DNA of 64,000 nt from JAQBVV01 sp965249205. Its GTDB lineage: Bacteria; Acidobacteriota; Vicinamibacteria; Vicinamibacterales; UBA2999. The notes under the pieces were generated by a model that was not told the origin of the DNA, searched no databases, and saw nothing but the letters and a program-made list of their open reading frames with translations. The translations under genes were made by a program, and so were the position numbers. The DNA lies in assembly GCA_965249205.1 (NCBI GenBank), contig CBDFLL010000001.1, positions 1-64,000 of the forward strand, written 5' to 3'. Shown in pieces: positions 16,550 through 25,956 of the stretch. The number at the start of each line of letters is the position of its first letter. The first letter of the stretch is position 1.

Positions 16550-17688
16550 GCGCACTCGACACGTCCGTTCTTCTGCTACCTGGCCTGGCGTCCGACAATA
16601 GTCGGAGCATGACTCGATATGCTCGGGAACTGTTCGCGGCGCTCAGTCTGCTCTCCACACACGGGCGCATCGCTCTCGAGCGACCGTCGCAGCGCACGTA
16701 TCTGTCCAGGGCATTTAACGGGGCCCAGGCCCGACGTCTAGACAGCGCATGGTCCCGGTATGTGACTTACCCGCGGTCGCTTAGACGGCGCAGGGCAGGA
16801 GTGTTCCATGTGCTCGATCACGGGTATTCACAGCTGATTCGATCTCTTGATCCCGCTCGAACGGTCGTCACATGCCACGACCTGATTCCGCTGCTGGCAG
16901 CCGAAGGGGTCATCCCGATCGACGTGCCGCCGATTGTGGCCAGGACTTTTAGACTACGAATTGCGTACCTTTCGCTGGCACGAACGGTCATCGCCGTCTC
17001 TCATGCGACGAAGGCGACGCTCGAACGATATACCTCGGTTCGACCCGAACGCATCGTCGTCATTCCCCAGGGCGTCAACTCCACCTTTCGATTCGCGGCA
17101 GATGGAGTCGCAACCCGGCGCGCATCCGTGGGACTGCCGCCCACGTCAGCGGTCGTGCTCCAGGTCGCCTCAGGTGGCTCGCATACGAGATACAAAAACA
17201 CAGCCGTGCTGCTGCACGCCTTCGCGGAACTGCGATCTCGCCTCGCGGACGCGGTGCTCGTCAGAATAGGGACACCTCTCCACCCGGATGAGTCGAATCT
17301 GGCTCGAACGCTCGGCGTCTGCGACGCCATCATGCACCCCACTCAGATTGACGACGACCGGAGCCTCTCGGAGTGGTACAACGCGGCCGATGTGCTGGTC
17401 TTTCCGTCCGTGTGGGAGGGATTCGGCTGGCCGCCGCTCGAGGCGATGGCGTGCGGAACGCCGGTCGTCGCGTCGAATACGCCGGCCGTGGCGGAGGTCG
17501 TAGGCGACTCCGGCGTGCTTGTGCCTCCAGATGATCCAAGCGCGATCGCGCGAGCGCTCGAACAGGTCCTGTCAGACACAGCGTTTGCCACATCGTTGCG
17601 GCACAAGGGTCTCGAGCGCGCGACACACTTCACCTGGGAACGCACCGCTACCCAGACGCTCGCCGTGTACGACGACGTGCTCCAATAG
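16546..17688 (+). CDS. GT4 family glycosyltransferase
   Basis: This 380-residue protein is read from GTG 16546, which overlaps the methyltransferase stop. The GT-B fold is indicated by TVVTCHDLIPLL and AVSHATKATLERY in the N-terminal half, VVIPQGVNS in the linker, and VFPSVWEGFGWPPLEAMACG with the E-x7-E nucleotide-sugar site. NTPAVAEVVGDSGVLVPPDD follows, as expected. It is probably a cytosolic enzyme extending the lipid-linked repeat unit; donor and acceptor are unknown. Confidence 0.88.
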   Translation: MSALDTSVLLLPGLASDNSRSMTRYARELFAALSLLSTHGRIALERPSQRTYLSRAFNGAQARRLDSAWSRYVTYPRSLRRRRAGVFHVLDHGYSQLIRSLDPARTVVTCHDLIPLLAAEGVIPIDVPPIVARTFRLRIAYLSLARTVIAVSHATKATLERYTSVRPERIVVIPQGVNSTFRFAADGVATRRASVGLPPTSAVVLQVASGGSHTRYKNTAVLLHAFAELRSRLADAVLVRIGTPLHPDESNLARTLGVCDAIMHPTQIDDDRSLSEWYNAADVLVFPSVWEGFGWPPLEAMACGTPVVASNTPAVAEVVGDSGVLVPPDDPSAIARALEQVLSDTAFATSLRHKGLERATHFTWERTATQTLAVYDDVLQ

Positions 17689-17699
17689 CCTGCTCCTGC

Positions 17700-18875
17700 A
17701 TGCGCGTACTTCAAATCGTCCCCCGAATACCCCCCGAGTCCGGAGGTCCGAGCATTGCGCTACCTGGGCTCGCCCGCTGTCTCGCCAGCCACGGCGTCGA
17801 TACGACGATGCTGACAACCACAGCCGGGGCCGGCGCCAGCCTTGATGTCCCCCTGCGCCAGCCGGTCGTCAGCGACGGTGTCACGTACGTGTTTCATCCA
17901 GTACTGGCGGTCGGCGGACGTTATGGCCTGGCGCCGTCACTGTGGGTGAGCCTTCGGCGGACGATCGCGACCTACGACATCGTCCACATCCATTGGCTGT
18001 TCGACTTCGCCTGTATCGCCGCGGCCAGGGCGGCCATCGCCGCCGATGTGCCATTCGTCGTGACGACGGCCGGCAGCCTGGATCCTCATCTCCGTAAGAA
18101 GAACGCGCTTGTGAAGCGCATCTATCTGGCCACGGTCGGCCGCCCACTGGTCACACGCGCCGCCGCACTCATCTTCACCTCGGAACAGGAGCGTGGGCTC
18201 GCCTCGTACGGGCCCCGGATCACCGAGTGGGTTCTGCCGGTTGGCCTTGACGCCTCCACATTCGCGCACCTGCCCCCGCGGGGCACGTTCCGGGCCAGCT
18301 TTCCGGCCGTGCACGGTCCCTTCCTACTGTTCGTGGGTCGGCTGAGCCGGCAGAAGGGACTCGACCTCCTACTGGGTGCCTTCGCGCGCCTGGCTCGCGA
18401 GCGGGAGGATCTCTGGCTGGTACTGGCTGGACCGGATCCGGACGGGTATGGCACCCACTTGCGAGCCCTCAGCGAACGCCTGGGTATTCAGCAGCGAGTC
18501 GAGTTTTCTGGGTTGCTGACACACGACATGAAACTTGCGGCTTTCGTCGATGCGGAACTGTTCGTGCTGCCGTCGTACGCCGAGAACTTCGGCGCCGTGA
18601 CCACCGAAGCACTTGTCTGCGGACTCCCGGTCGTCCTGTCAGACCAGGTAAATATTCATCGGGAGATGGCGGCCGCGGGCGTGGCGACGGTGGTCCAATG
18701 CTCCATCGAGAGCGTGGCGTCAGGAATCACATCCGCGCTTGCCGACGCGAGCTTGCGCCCGCGTGTCGCGACGCTCGGCCCAGCACTCGTCCACGCCCAC
18801 TACACGTGGGACGCCATCGTGCCAGCCCTTGTGTCCAAATATACTGAAGCGACTACCGGGCGGTCGCACACATAG
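17700..18875 (+). CDS. GT4 family glycosyltransferase
   Basis: This 391-residue GT-B glycosyltransferase begins MRVLQIVPRIPPESGGPS, with the Gly-rich acceptor loop. FLLFVGRLSRQKGLDLLL marks the start of the C-terminal domain, and LPSYAENFGAVTTEALVCG carries the E-x7-E motif. The nearby HWLF and TTAGSLDP segments are common in GT4 enzymes transferring mannose or related sugars. It starts 11 bases after the previous glycosyltransferase, in the same operon. Confidence 0.88.
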   Translation: MRVLQIVPRIPPESGGPSIALPGLARCLASHGVDTTMLTTTAGAGASLDVPLRQPVVSDGVTYVFHPVLAVGGRYGLAPSLWVSLRRTIATYDIVHIHWLFDFACIAAARAAIAADVPFVVTTAGSLDPHLRKKNALVKRIYLATVGRPLVTRAAALIFTSEQERGLASYGPRITEWVLPVGLDASTFAHLPPRGTFRASFPAVHGPFLLFVGRLSRQKGLDLLLGAFARLAREREDLWLVLAGPDPDGYGTHLRALSERLGIQQRVEFSGLLTHDMKLAAFVDAELFVLPSYAENFGAVTTEALVCGLPVVLSDQVNIHREMAAAGVATVVQCSIESVASGITSALADASLRPRVATLGPALVHAHYTWDAIVPALVSKYTEATTGRSHT

Positions 18876-18887
18876 AAAACGACACGC

Positions 18888-19934
18888 ATGAAAATTATCG
18901 TCACGGGATCGGCGGGCTTCATCGGGTCAGCCTTTGTGCATAGCCTGGCCGATGCGCCAGACGTGCAAACCGTGGGCGTCGACAACCTGTCACGCCGAGG
19001 CGCCACGGCCAACCTCAACTGGCTCAAAGAGCGCGCCGTCAATCACGTGTTCGAGCGTCTGGACGTTGCGTCCGCTTCCGACATGGACGACCTACTGCGC
19101 CGTCACCAGGACGTTGACGCCGTCGTACATCTCGCGGCCCAGACGGCCGTCACGACGTCGGTCGAGGATCCGCGACACGACTTCGACACGAACGCGCTTG
19201 GCACGCTCAACGTCCTTGAAGCAGTGCGGCGGCATGCTCCCGGCGCCGCTCTGCTGTTCTCGTCCACCAACAAGGTGTACGGCAGCCTCGAGCACGAGCG
19301 GACGGTCAATCGCAACGGGCGCTACGAACTGGCCGATCGCCCAGAGGGCATCAGCGAGACATGTCCGCTGGACTTCCACTCCCCGTACGGCTGCTCCAAG
19401 GGCGCCGCTGACCAGTACGTCCGCGACTACTCACGGATCTACGGGATGCGTACTGTCGTGTTCCGACAGTCCTGCATCTATGGCCCGCGGCAATACGGCG
19501 TTGAGGAACAGGGATGGGTCGCGTGGTTCGCGATTGCGGCAGCGACAGGTGCGCCAATCACGGTGTTCGGTGATGGCCACCAAGTCCGGGACCTGCTGTG
19601 GGTTGACGACCTGTGCCAGTTGTATCAGTTGGCGATCACCGGTATGGACCGGGTTTCGGGCCAGGTCTACAACGTCGGTGGCGGAGCGCCGAACGCGCTG
19701 TCGGTGCGGGACGTGCTGTGCACCCTTGAGCAGCTGTACGGCAGGCCGCTGCCTGCCGCCCAGGGACCCTGGCGGTCCGGCGACCAACGGATCTTCGTGG
19801 CCGACACTGCTCGCGTCACCCGTGACCTTGGGTGGGCGCCCCGCATGAGCGCAGAAGAAGGAGTCGAACGCCTGGTCGAGTGGGTCAGGCACTCGCTGCC
19901 AGAGATAGAACGCGGTCTCAGGGACGAAGAGTGA
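18888..19934 (+). CDS. CDP-paratose 2-epimerase-like NAD-dependent epimerase
   Basis: This 348-residue extended SDR has VTGSAGFIGSAFVHSL at the N-terminus, SSTNKVYGSLEHE before the catalytic region, and Y-x3-K within SPYGCSKGAADQY. The segment FRQSCIYGPRQYGVEEQGWV is close to what I recall for RfbE-type tyvelose (CDP-paratose 2-) epimerases. The WVDDLCQLYQLAI block also agrees. No CDP-dideoxyhexose synthesis genes are seen in the window, so a different NDP-sugar substrate is possible. Confidence 0.78.
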   Translation: MKIIVTGSAGFIGSAFVHSLADAPDVQTVGVDNLSRRGATANLNWLKERAVNHVFERLDVASASDMDDLLRRHQDVDAVVHLAAQTAVTTSVEDPRHDFDTNALGTLNVLEAVRRHAPGAALLFSSTNKVYGSLEHERTVNRNGRYELADRPEGISETCPLDFHSPYGCSKGAADQYVRDYSRIYGMRTVVFRQSCIYGPRQYGVEEQGWVAWFAIAAATGAPITVFGDGHQVRDLLWVDDLCQLYQLAITGMDRVSGQVYNVGGGAPNALSVRDVLCTLEQLYGRPLPAAQGPWRSGDQRIFVADTARVTRDLGWAPRMSAEEGVERLVEWVRHSLPEIERGLRDEE

Positions 19935-19993
19935 GCGCAGCACAGCTCGGCATCAGCAATCCGACGCGCCGCCACCAGGGGCGATGATCCGAG

Positions 19994-20755
19994 ATGACCC
20001 GAATGAAACAGATGTTGCGCCCGCTGTTGCCACGGGCGATCCGGCCGCGCCGAATCGTCTCGGGACCGCTCCGCGGCGTTTGGCTCGTGACCTCCTGGCA
20101 GGACTACCCTGCCGGACTGACGGGCCGGACAGAGCGTCCGCTTCTTGACTGGTTCGCGACCAATGTCCAGCCGGGGGAGACATGGCTGGATGTGGGGGCG
20201 CACTATGGCTACACCGCGTTCGCACTCGCGAGACTCGTCGGGTCCGCCGGGCGGGTATTTGCGTTCGAACCGGTCGTCCATACGGCTGGTTGCCTTGATC
20301 ACGCGCGGACGCTTAATCATTTCGAGCAGGTGACCGTGCTGCCTTTCGGCCTCGGGGCCGCGGAAACCCTTCAAACCCGCCATCTTCCTCTTGCAAGGGG
20401 AATGGCCGATTCGACACTCTCTCCACACAGCGAACGATGGTTCGCCACGGTCCCGATCGCCCGCTTCGACTGGCTCTGGCCACGTGTGAACGATTCCGAC
20501 GGCGTGATTCACGGCGTCAAGATCGACGTGCAGGGAATGGAACTCGAAGCGCTGGAGGGCATCCGCGACACACTCCTGCGCTGGCGGCCGCGCGTGGTCG
20601 CCGAACTGCACGCTGGCGTCAACCGCGAGCGTGTGTTGGAACTACTGGGTTCGCTCGCCTACACGGGCAACGCCGTGCCCGTCGAGCCGGCACCGGGCGA
20701 ACTGACGCCACTCTTTCTCGACGATCGCAGTTACGTGTTCAACCCGACCCCCTAG
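19994..20755 (+). CDS. FkbM family methyltransferase; stop codon from MITE
   Basis: This 253-residue FkbM-type SAM methyltransferase has WLDVGAHYGYTAFALARLVG as motif I, VFAFEPVVH as motif II, and IHGVKIDVQGMELEALEGI, the conserved DxxGxE helix of FkbM proteins. Family members methylate sugar hydroxyls. The terminal TAG (20753-20755) lies inside the CTAG that borders the adjacent 203-bp inverted-repeat element, so the natural C-terminus may have been cut or changed by that insertion. A 59-base gap separates it from the epimerase. Confidence 0.84.
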   Translation: MTRMKQMLRPLLPRAIRPRRIVSGPLRGVWLVTSWQDYPAGLTGRTERPLLDWFATNVQPGETWLDVGAHYGYTAFALARLVGSAGRVFAFEPVVHTAGCLDHARTLNHFEQVTVLPFGLGAAETLQTRHLPLARGMADSTLSPHSERWFATVPIARFDWLWPRVNDSDGVIHGVKIDVQGMELEALEGIRDTLLRWRPRVVAELHAGVNRERVLELLGSLAYTGNAVPVEPAPGELTPLFLDDRSYVFNPTP

Positions 20756-20958
20756 CAGCCCGTGGTAAGAGTCCGCCTGCATTCGACGAGCGACGCATCC
20801 TCGCGACCTGCGTTGCTCCTCCATCAAATACAGGCGGTATTTTCAGTCGTCGCGCCTTGTCCGCGAGCGCGGATTCCGCAGGCGTGCCACGACCGAGCAG
20901 AATCCGCGCGAGGCGCTTCGCCCGTCTCGGTGCGACGCCGGACTTTCACCACGGACTG
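20756..20958. repeat. MITE-like element with terminal inverted repeats and CTAG duplication
   Basis: The 203-bp element begins CAGCCCGTGGTAAGAGTCCG. The reverse complement of its other end reads CAGTCCGTGGTGAAAGTCCG, giving imperfect terminal inverted repeats of about 20 bp. CTAG occurs immediately outside both ends (20752-20755 and 20959-20962), as expected for a 4-bp target duplication in the IS5 style. It has no transposase. A core at about 20795-20863 recurs, inverted, at about 26624-26690. It sits exactly between two genes, giving one its stop codon and occupying the leader of the next. Confidence 0.8.
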
Positions 20959-20966
20959 CTAGCTCC

Positions 20967-22256
20967 TTGGCCCACGTCTATATCCTCACCATCAACTACG
21001 CACCCGAGCCGAGTGGGTTTGCACCGCACGCAACGCAGATCGCCGAACACCTCGCGCGTCAAGGGCACACGGTGTCGGTGTTTACCGGCTTCCCGTTTGC
21101 GCCATCGTGGCACCGACGACCGGAAGACCGCGGTCGCCTCTTCTCTCGAGAACACGAGGGCAACCTCACCGTTCGCCGCGTCACGCACTACATTCCACGG
21201 CGGCCATCGAGCGTGCTCCAGCGGATGACCATGGAGGGCTCGTTTGGCCTGACCGCACTCATGGCAATCGTGGCGGCGATGCTGGGGTCGGCGGGCCGAC
21301 CTGATACGGTGCTCTACATCGGCGCCCAGCCCGCCGTGGCGATGCTCGCCAGGGTCGTTGCGAGCCTTGCCCGCCGCCCCTACGTCGTGATGATCACGGA
21401 CCTCGCCGCTCGCGCCGCTCTGGACGTCGGCATGGTCGGCAACACGCTCTCTCGGCTACTGGAACGGTTCGAGTTCGCTGCCTACCGAGCAGCCGCCGGT
21501 GCCATCGTGCTGTGCGATCCCTTCGAGCAAGCGCTTGTGCAACATCGCTATCCTGCGGATCGGATCCGAGTTATCCCGAGTCCAATCGACATCGAACTCG
21601 TCCGCCCTGTCCTACGGTCGGGCGCGTTTCGGGCACGACACGCCATTCCCGAGGACGCGCTCGTGGTCATGCATGCGGGCAGCATGGGACTGAAGCAGGG
21701 GTTACTCAACGTCGTGGCCGCCGCCCGCCTCACGCGCGACACGAACATCTGCTGGGTTCTCGTGGGTGCGGGCGAAACCATGTCAGATCTGATCGAAGCA
21801 ACACGCCGCGACGACCTCGGTCGCCGCGTGTGCTTTGTTCCGTTTCAGCCAGACGAGGCGCTCGCGGAGATGTTTGCGGCCGCGGATGTGCTACTCCTCA
21901 ACCAGCTCTCCGCCGTAAAAGACACCGTGATCCCATCGAAGCTGCTGACGTACATGGCCGCCGGACGGCCGGTGCTCGCGGCCGTGAACCCGGAAAGTCA
22001 GGCGGCGCGACTCCTGTGCAAAGCGGATGGCGGGCTGCTCGTCGCCCCAGAAGACCCGCATGCGCTGGCTGATGCAGCGCGGTGGTGTACCACCGCAGAC
22101 CCCGCTGTGCTGGCGGCCTTCAGCACGAGAAACCGTGCCTACGCAGAGCAACACTTCGACCAACGGAACATCATCGCCGCGCACGAGCAGTTCATCCTCG
22201 CCACGCTGCACGAACCACTGCGCCCAAAGCCAGGAGCGACATCAGCGCGCCCCTGA
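20967..22256 (+). CDS. WcaI-like GT4 glycosyltransferase
   Basis: This 429-residue GT-B glycosyltransferase begins VYILTINYAPEPSGFAPHA, typical of the WcaI/colanic-acid group. It has YIGAQPAVAMLARVVA, VIPSPIDIE, VMHAGSMGLKQGL and the C-terminal AAADVLLLNQLSAVKDTVIP and TYMAAGRPVLA blocks. TTG 20967 is the first usable start and lies only 4 bases after the MITE target duplication, with no Shine-Dalgarno sequence visible. The original start region was therefore probably altered by the insertion. Function as a repeat-unit glycosyltransferase is inferred. Confidence 0.84.
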   Translation: MAHVYILTINYAPEPSGFAPHATQIAEHLARQGHTVSVFTGFPFAPSWHRRPEDRGRLFSREHEGNLTVRRVTHYIPRRPSSVLQRMTMEGSFGLTALMAIVAAMLGSAGRPDTVLYIGAQPAVAMLARVVASLARRPYVVMITDLAARAALDVGMVGNTLSRLLERFEFAAYRAAAGAIVLCDPFEQALVQHRYPADRIRVIPSPIDIELVRPVLRSGAFRARHAIPEDALVVMHAGSMGLKQGLLNVVAAARLTRDTNICWVLVGAGETMSDLIEATRRDDLGRRVCFVPFQPDEALAEMFAAADVLLLNQLSAVKDTVIPSKLLTYMAAGRPVLAAVNPESQAARLLCKADGGLLVAPEDPHALADAARWCTTADPAVLAAFSTRNRAYAEQHFDQRNIIAAHEQFILATLHEPLRPKPGATSARP

Positions 22257-22280
22257 CACCACGTCGACACAGGACTACAC

Positions 22281-23427
22281 ATGCCGATAAAGGTCTGGGA
22301 CTACCTCGACGACTACCTCGACGATCGCGACGCGATTCTCGAGGCGGTGGACCGCGTGTTTCGCTCGGGGCAGCTCATACTCGGCCCGCACGTTCGGGAA
22401 TTCGAGACGGCCTTTGCGGCGTATTGCGGCGTTACGCATGGCATTGGCGTCGACAACGGTACGAATGCGCTGATGCTGGGCTTGAAAGCGCTGGGCGTGA
22501 CACCAGGTTCGGAGATCGTTACCGTCCCGAACACCGCGGTGCCCACAGTCTCGGCCATCATCGCAGCGGGCGGTGTGCCGCGATTCGTCGATATCGATCC
22601 TGGCAGCTACCTGATGGACGTGAAGCAGCTCGAACACGCACTTACAGAGCGGACAGCGTGCATCCTGCCGGTGCATCTCTTCGGTCAGTGCGTCCCGATG
22701 TCGACCCTGAGCCCGATCACTGAATCTCGCGGCATTCCTGTTCTTGAGGATTGCTCACAAAGCCACGGGGCAACCCATGAGGGTCGCATGTGCGGCTCGA
22801 TGTCGGACATCGCCGCGTTCTCCCTCTACCCGACCAAGACCCTCGGTGCATTCGGCGACGGGGGGGATCGTTCTCACGAATCGTGACGATCTCGACGCCC
22901 GGATGCGCCGGCTGCGATGCTACGGGATGGACAGCAGTGACCGTAGCAGCGGCGAGGCGAGGCCTGACTACGGCGCGGTCGAGCATGGGTACAACTCCCG
23001 ACTCGATGAGGTCCAGGCCGCGCTTCTGCTCCTGAAGCTCGCCCGGCTTGACGCGGACATCGCCAGGCGTCAGGCGATCGCCGCACGGTACGAGCGGGCC
23101 TTGCGAGCCACCTCATTGGTGCTTCCCCGCACGGTACCAGGCAACGCGCACGTGTACTACCTCTACGTTTGTCGTCATCCCGAGCGCGACCGAATCCTGT
23201 CAGAGATGGCGCGCCGTGATGTGCACCTGAACGTCAGCTATCCCACCCCGATTCATCTGATGCCGGCCTACCGCGAGTGTGGCTACGTCGAGGGCGACTT
23301 CCCCGAGAGCGAACGCGCCGCCCGCGAGATCTTCTCGCTGCCAATGTATCCATCCCTGACCGACGTGCAGCAGGAAGCGGTCTGTCTCGCGCTTGGTGAT
23401 GTGCTCGCCGAGCCCGTTCATATCTGA
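22281..23427 (+). pseudogene. DegT/DnrJ/EryC1 sugar aminotransferase with G7-tract frameshift
   Basis: This is a PLP-dependent NDP-sugar aminotransferase. IGVDNGTNALMLGLKALGV, VLEDCSQSHGATHEG and SLYPTKTLGAFGDGG (PLP Lys186) are in the first frame. A run of seven G at 22860-22866 shifts it, and that frame stops at 22886. The rest continues in the next frame: GGIVLTNRDDLDARMRRLRC, YNSRLDEVQAALLLLKLARL, and so on to 23427. Deleting one G restores a 381-residue protein of normal family length. The tract may be a sequencing error, a fixed mutation or a phase-variable switch. The O-antigen-ligase-like gene overlaps its 3' end. Confidence 0.9.
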
Positions 23428-24850
23428 TCCGCGAGAGTTCCTGACCTACAATCCAGTCGTGCCCGCACTGCTGGTAACACTGATCGGGCTTGGGGCGCTG
23501 GCGATTGGCGCCGTGTACCCGTGGGGCTTCCTGCCCCTCTTCGCGGCGGCTGCCCTGATTGGACTTACCGGCCTCTTCCGTCACGGCATACGACGTGAGC
23601 TGCGCCCGCTGGCTGCGGGGCTGGCGTTGCTCTTCACCGTCGTGGCGGGACAGTTGCTGCCGATTCCTCGCACCACACTGGCCACGCTGAGTCCCCACAC
23701 CGTCGACATCCTCTCCGAGTACAGTCCGGCGTTCGCCAACGACCTCGTCGACTCGGCGCCGCTGTCTATCAACCCTCAGAGGACATGGACCGCTGTGATG
23801 GCGCTCGGCGCCTTCAGCCTCTATATGATCGGCGTGCCTGCGCTCATCAGTAGTCGCGCCCTACGACAGCTACCGCAGGCGCTCGCGCTGTTTGCCGTGC
23901 CATTCGCACTGTTCGGCATCTACAGCCGCGAAAACAGCAACGGTCTCGTGTACTGGTTCTGGCCCTCGATAGTTGGCGGGGGGGGCGACCTGTTCGGCCC
24001 CTTTTTCAACCGCAATCATTTTGCTGGGTGGATGCTGATGACCGTCTGTCTTCTGGTCGGCTCGCTCTTCGGCCAGGTTGAAGGCGCCGCCCCTGGAGGC
24101 GGTACCTCCCTCCGTCAGCGCCGCCTCTCCTGGCTGTCGTCCAGACAGGCTAACGGCCTGTTCTTGATGGGTGGGGCGGTGCTCATTACGTTGGTCTGTC
24201 TCTTCTGGACGTTCTCACGATCCGCGATGGTCGGGTTCGGCGCGGCAAGCGCGGCGTTCCTATGGCTGGTGTTGACGCGCGGCAAACTCGGGACAACCCG
24301 ACGCGTGGTCGCCGTCTCTGCGCTAGCGGTGACCACGATCGCCGGCGTGATGCGCCGTGGCCCCGCCAGGCTCCTGGAGTGGTTCCAGGACGAGCGGGAT
24401 CTCCTCAGCAGGCTGGAGGCATGGCGAGACGGCTGGGACGTTGTTCGTGACTTTCCTTGGTTCGGGACCGGCCTCAATACCTATGCAGATGCCATGTTGT
24501 TCTATCAACAACGCAACCCGGGGTATCATCTCGCGCAGGCGCACAACGACTACCTGCAGGTACTCGCCGAAGGCGGCTTACTCGTCGTGATCCCGGCAAC
24601 CATCGCCGTCGCGCTGTTGGCTCGCGCCGTCGTGGGCAATCTGGGCGCCGCGCGGCAAGAGGCCCGAGGCTACTGGATCCGAGCCGGCGCAGCCGCCGGC
24701 CTCCTCGCCATGGCCGTCCAGGAGGTATTCGAGTTCAGTCTGCAGATCCCGGCTGACGCCCTGCTCTTCTCCACGCTTGCCGCCGTCGCGTTGACTCCGG
24801 TTCACTCGAGATCACGACCGCGTTCGGGCACGACAACAGAGGGAGCATAG
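23399..24850 (+). CDS. O-antigen ligase/polymerase family membrane protein
   Basis: This protein of about 483 residues has ten or more hydrophobic helices. The Wzy_C signature region includes FNRNHFAGWMLMTVCLLVG, TFSRSAMVGFGAASAAFLWL and LEAWRDGWDVVRDFPWFGTG, then AHNDYLQVLAEGGLLVVIP. These periplasmic-loop motifs define O-antigen ligases and repeat-unit polymerases. TTG 23393, GTG 23396 and ATG 23399 are successive in-frame starts; I chose the ATG. It is the only intact polymerase-like protein in the locus, since the other is a 5' stump at 15256. Confidence 0.85.
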   Translation: MCSPSPFISDPREFLTYNPVVPALLVTLIGLGALAIGAVYPWGFLPLFAAAALIGLTGLFRHGIRRELRPLAAGLALLFTVVAGQLLPIPRTTLATLSPHTVDILSEYSPAFANDLVDSAPLSINPQRTWTAVMALGAFSLYMIGVPALISSRALRQLPQALALFAVPFALFGIYSRENSNGLVYWFWPSIVGGGGDLFGPFFNRNHFAGWMLMTVCLLVGSLFGQVEGAAPGGGTSLRQRRLSWLSSRQANGLFLMGGAVLITLVCLFWTFSRSAMVGFGAASAAFLWLVLTRGKLGTTRRVVAVSALAVTTIAGVMRRGPARLLEWFQDERDLLSRLEAWRDGWDVVRDFPWFGTGLNTYADAMLFYQQRNPGYHLAQAHNDYLQVLAEGGLLVVIPATIAVALLARAVVGNLGAARQEARGYWIRAGAAAGLLAMAVQEVFEFSLQIPADALLFSTLAAVALTPVHSRSRPRSGTTTEGA

Positions 24851-24908
24851 GAGATGATCGCAGTGACAATGTCGCGTGATAACATCAGTGTCCGAAAGAG
24901 TTCCACCG

Positions 24909-25214
24909 ATGCCCCACTGTCCGAACTGCAAATCAAAGTCGGTCCACCGCTCGCGAACCCGAAACCAGTGGGAGCGTTGGCGCAAAGCCATCACTCACAA
25001 ACTCCTGTATCGCTGCCGCAATTGCAACTGGCGCGGTTGGCGGGCGCCGGTCTTCAGCGATGAGGACCATGGGGCTGACGCGCACGACCGGTCAACGGCC
25101 CCCGATCCGCCGAATCTGCAGGGGACGCCGCTGGCACGCACGGACACGGGGGTAAAGGTGGACCTGAAGGAACTGGACCGCTTCGTCGGCCACTCTGCAA
25201 AGGACGGCTCGTAG
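24909..25214 (+). CDS. Small zinc-ribbon protein of unknown function
   Basis: ATG 24909 starts a 101-residue protein with two CxxC knuckles (C4/C7 in PHCPNC and C36/C39 in YRCRNCNW), separated by a basic, Trp-rich segment. The rest is hydrophilic. This is a zinc-ribbon fold by pattern; no family is recognised. It starts 58 bases after the ligase gene and ends 6 bases before the HAD gene, so it is probably co-transcribed. Confidence 0.6.
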   Translation: MPHCPNCKSKSVHRSRTRNQWERWRKAITHKLLYRCRNCNWRGWRAPVFSDEDHGADAHDRSTAPDPPNLQGTPLARTDTGVKVDLKELDRFVGHSAKDGS

Positions 25215-25220
25215 CGCACC

Positions 25221-25955
25221 ATGCCACTCCGCGTTGGATGTGACCTCGACGGCGTGCTGGCCGATATGGAAGGTGCGCTGGTGCGCGAGGCGGAGACGCT
25301 CTTGGGGCCGCAGCGGAAGTCGAAAAAGAAAGAATCGAAGCGGCCCAAGTCCACCATCGCTCCGGTGCTGGACCTCGAGCCAGAGATGTCTGAGGACGGA
25401 CGGTTGCAGCGCGAGCTACATCTGACCGAAAGCGAGCGAGGCGAACTCTGGAGGCACGTCGCAGGAATCGATGGATTCTGGGAGGGGCTCCAGGAGATCG
25501 AGCCTGGGGTCGTCGCACGGCTGGCGACGCTGGCGGCCGAGAGGCGCTGGGACCTCATCTTTCTGACAAAGCGGCCGACGACGGCTGGAGCAACCGCGCA
25601 GCTGCAGTCTCAGCGGTGGCTCGAAGCGAAAGGATTCCCTCTGCCGAGCGTCTACGTGGTCGGCGCGTCACGCGGCCGTATCGCCGCCGCGCTGAGGCTT
25701 GATATCGTCGTGGACGATACACCGGAAAACTGCGTCGACGTGGCGTCGGACTCGAAGGCGCGCACCATTGCCGTCTTTCGAGATGGCGACACGCCGGTGC
25801 CGGCGGCCCTGCAAACGATGGGCATCCATGTCGTCCGGTCAACGAGCGAGGGGCTCGATCTGCTGGTCGACATCGACTCGGGCGTGGCGAAAAAGCCGGG
25901 AGCCATGGAACGGGTCATGCAGACACTTGGCTTGAAGCAACCCGCCGACAGCTGA
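25221..25955 (+). CDS. HAD-like 5'-nucleotidase-type protein
   Basis: This 244-residue HAD-superfamily protein shows the DxDG motif (VGCDLDGVLADME, D8 and D10), a Lys-rich insertion near residues 35-45, IFLTKRPTTAG as motif II and DIVVDDTPENCVDVA as motif IV. This pattern resembles cytosolic 5'(3')-deoxyribonucleotidase-like and sugar phosphatase proteins. The substrate is unknown. The stop is 1 base before the ATG of the second SIS protein, so the pair may act on the same sugar phosphate. Confidence 0.7.
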   Translation: MPLRVGCDLDGVLADMEGALVREAETLLGPQRKSKKKESKRPKSTIAPVLDLEPEMSEDGRLQRELHLTESERGELWRHVAGIDGFWEGLQEIEPGVVARLATLAAERRWDLIFLTKRPTTAGATAQLQSQRWLEAKGFPLPSVYVVGASRGRIAAALRLDIVVDDTPENCVDVASDSKARTIAVFRDGDTPVPAALQTMGIHVVRSTSEGLDLLVDIDSGVAKKPGAMERVMQTLGLKQPADS

Positions 25956-25956
25956 C

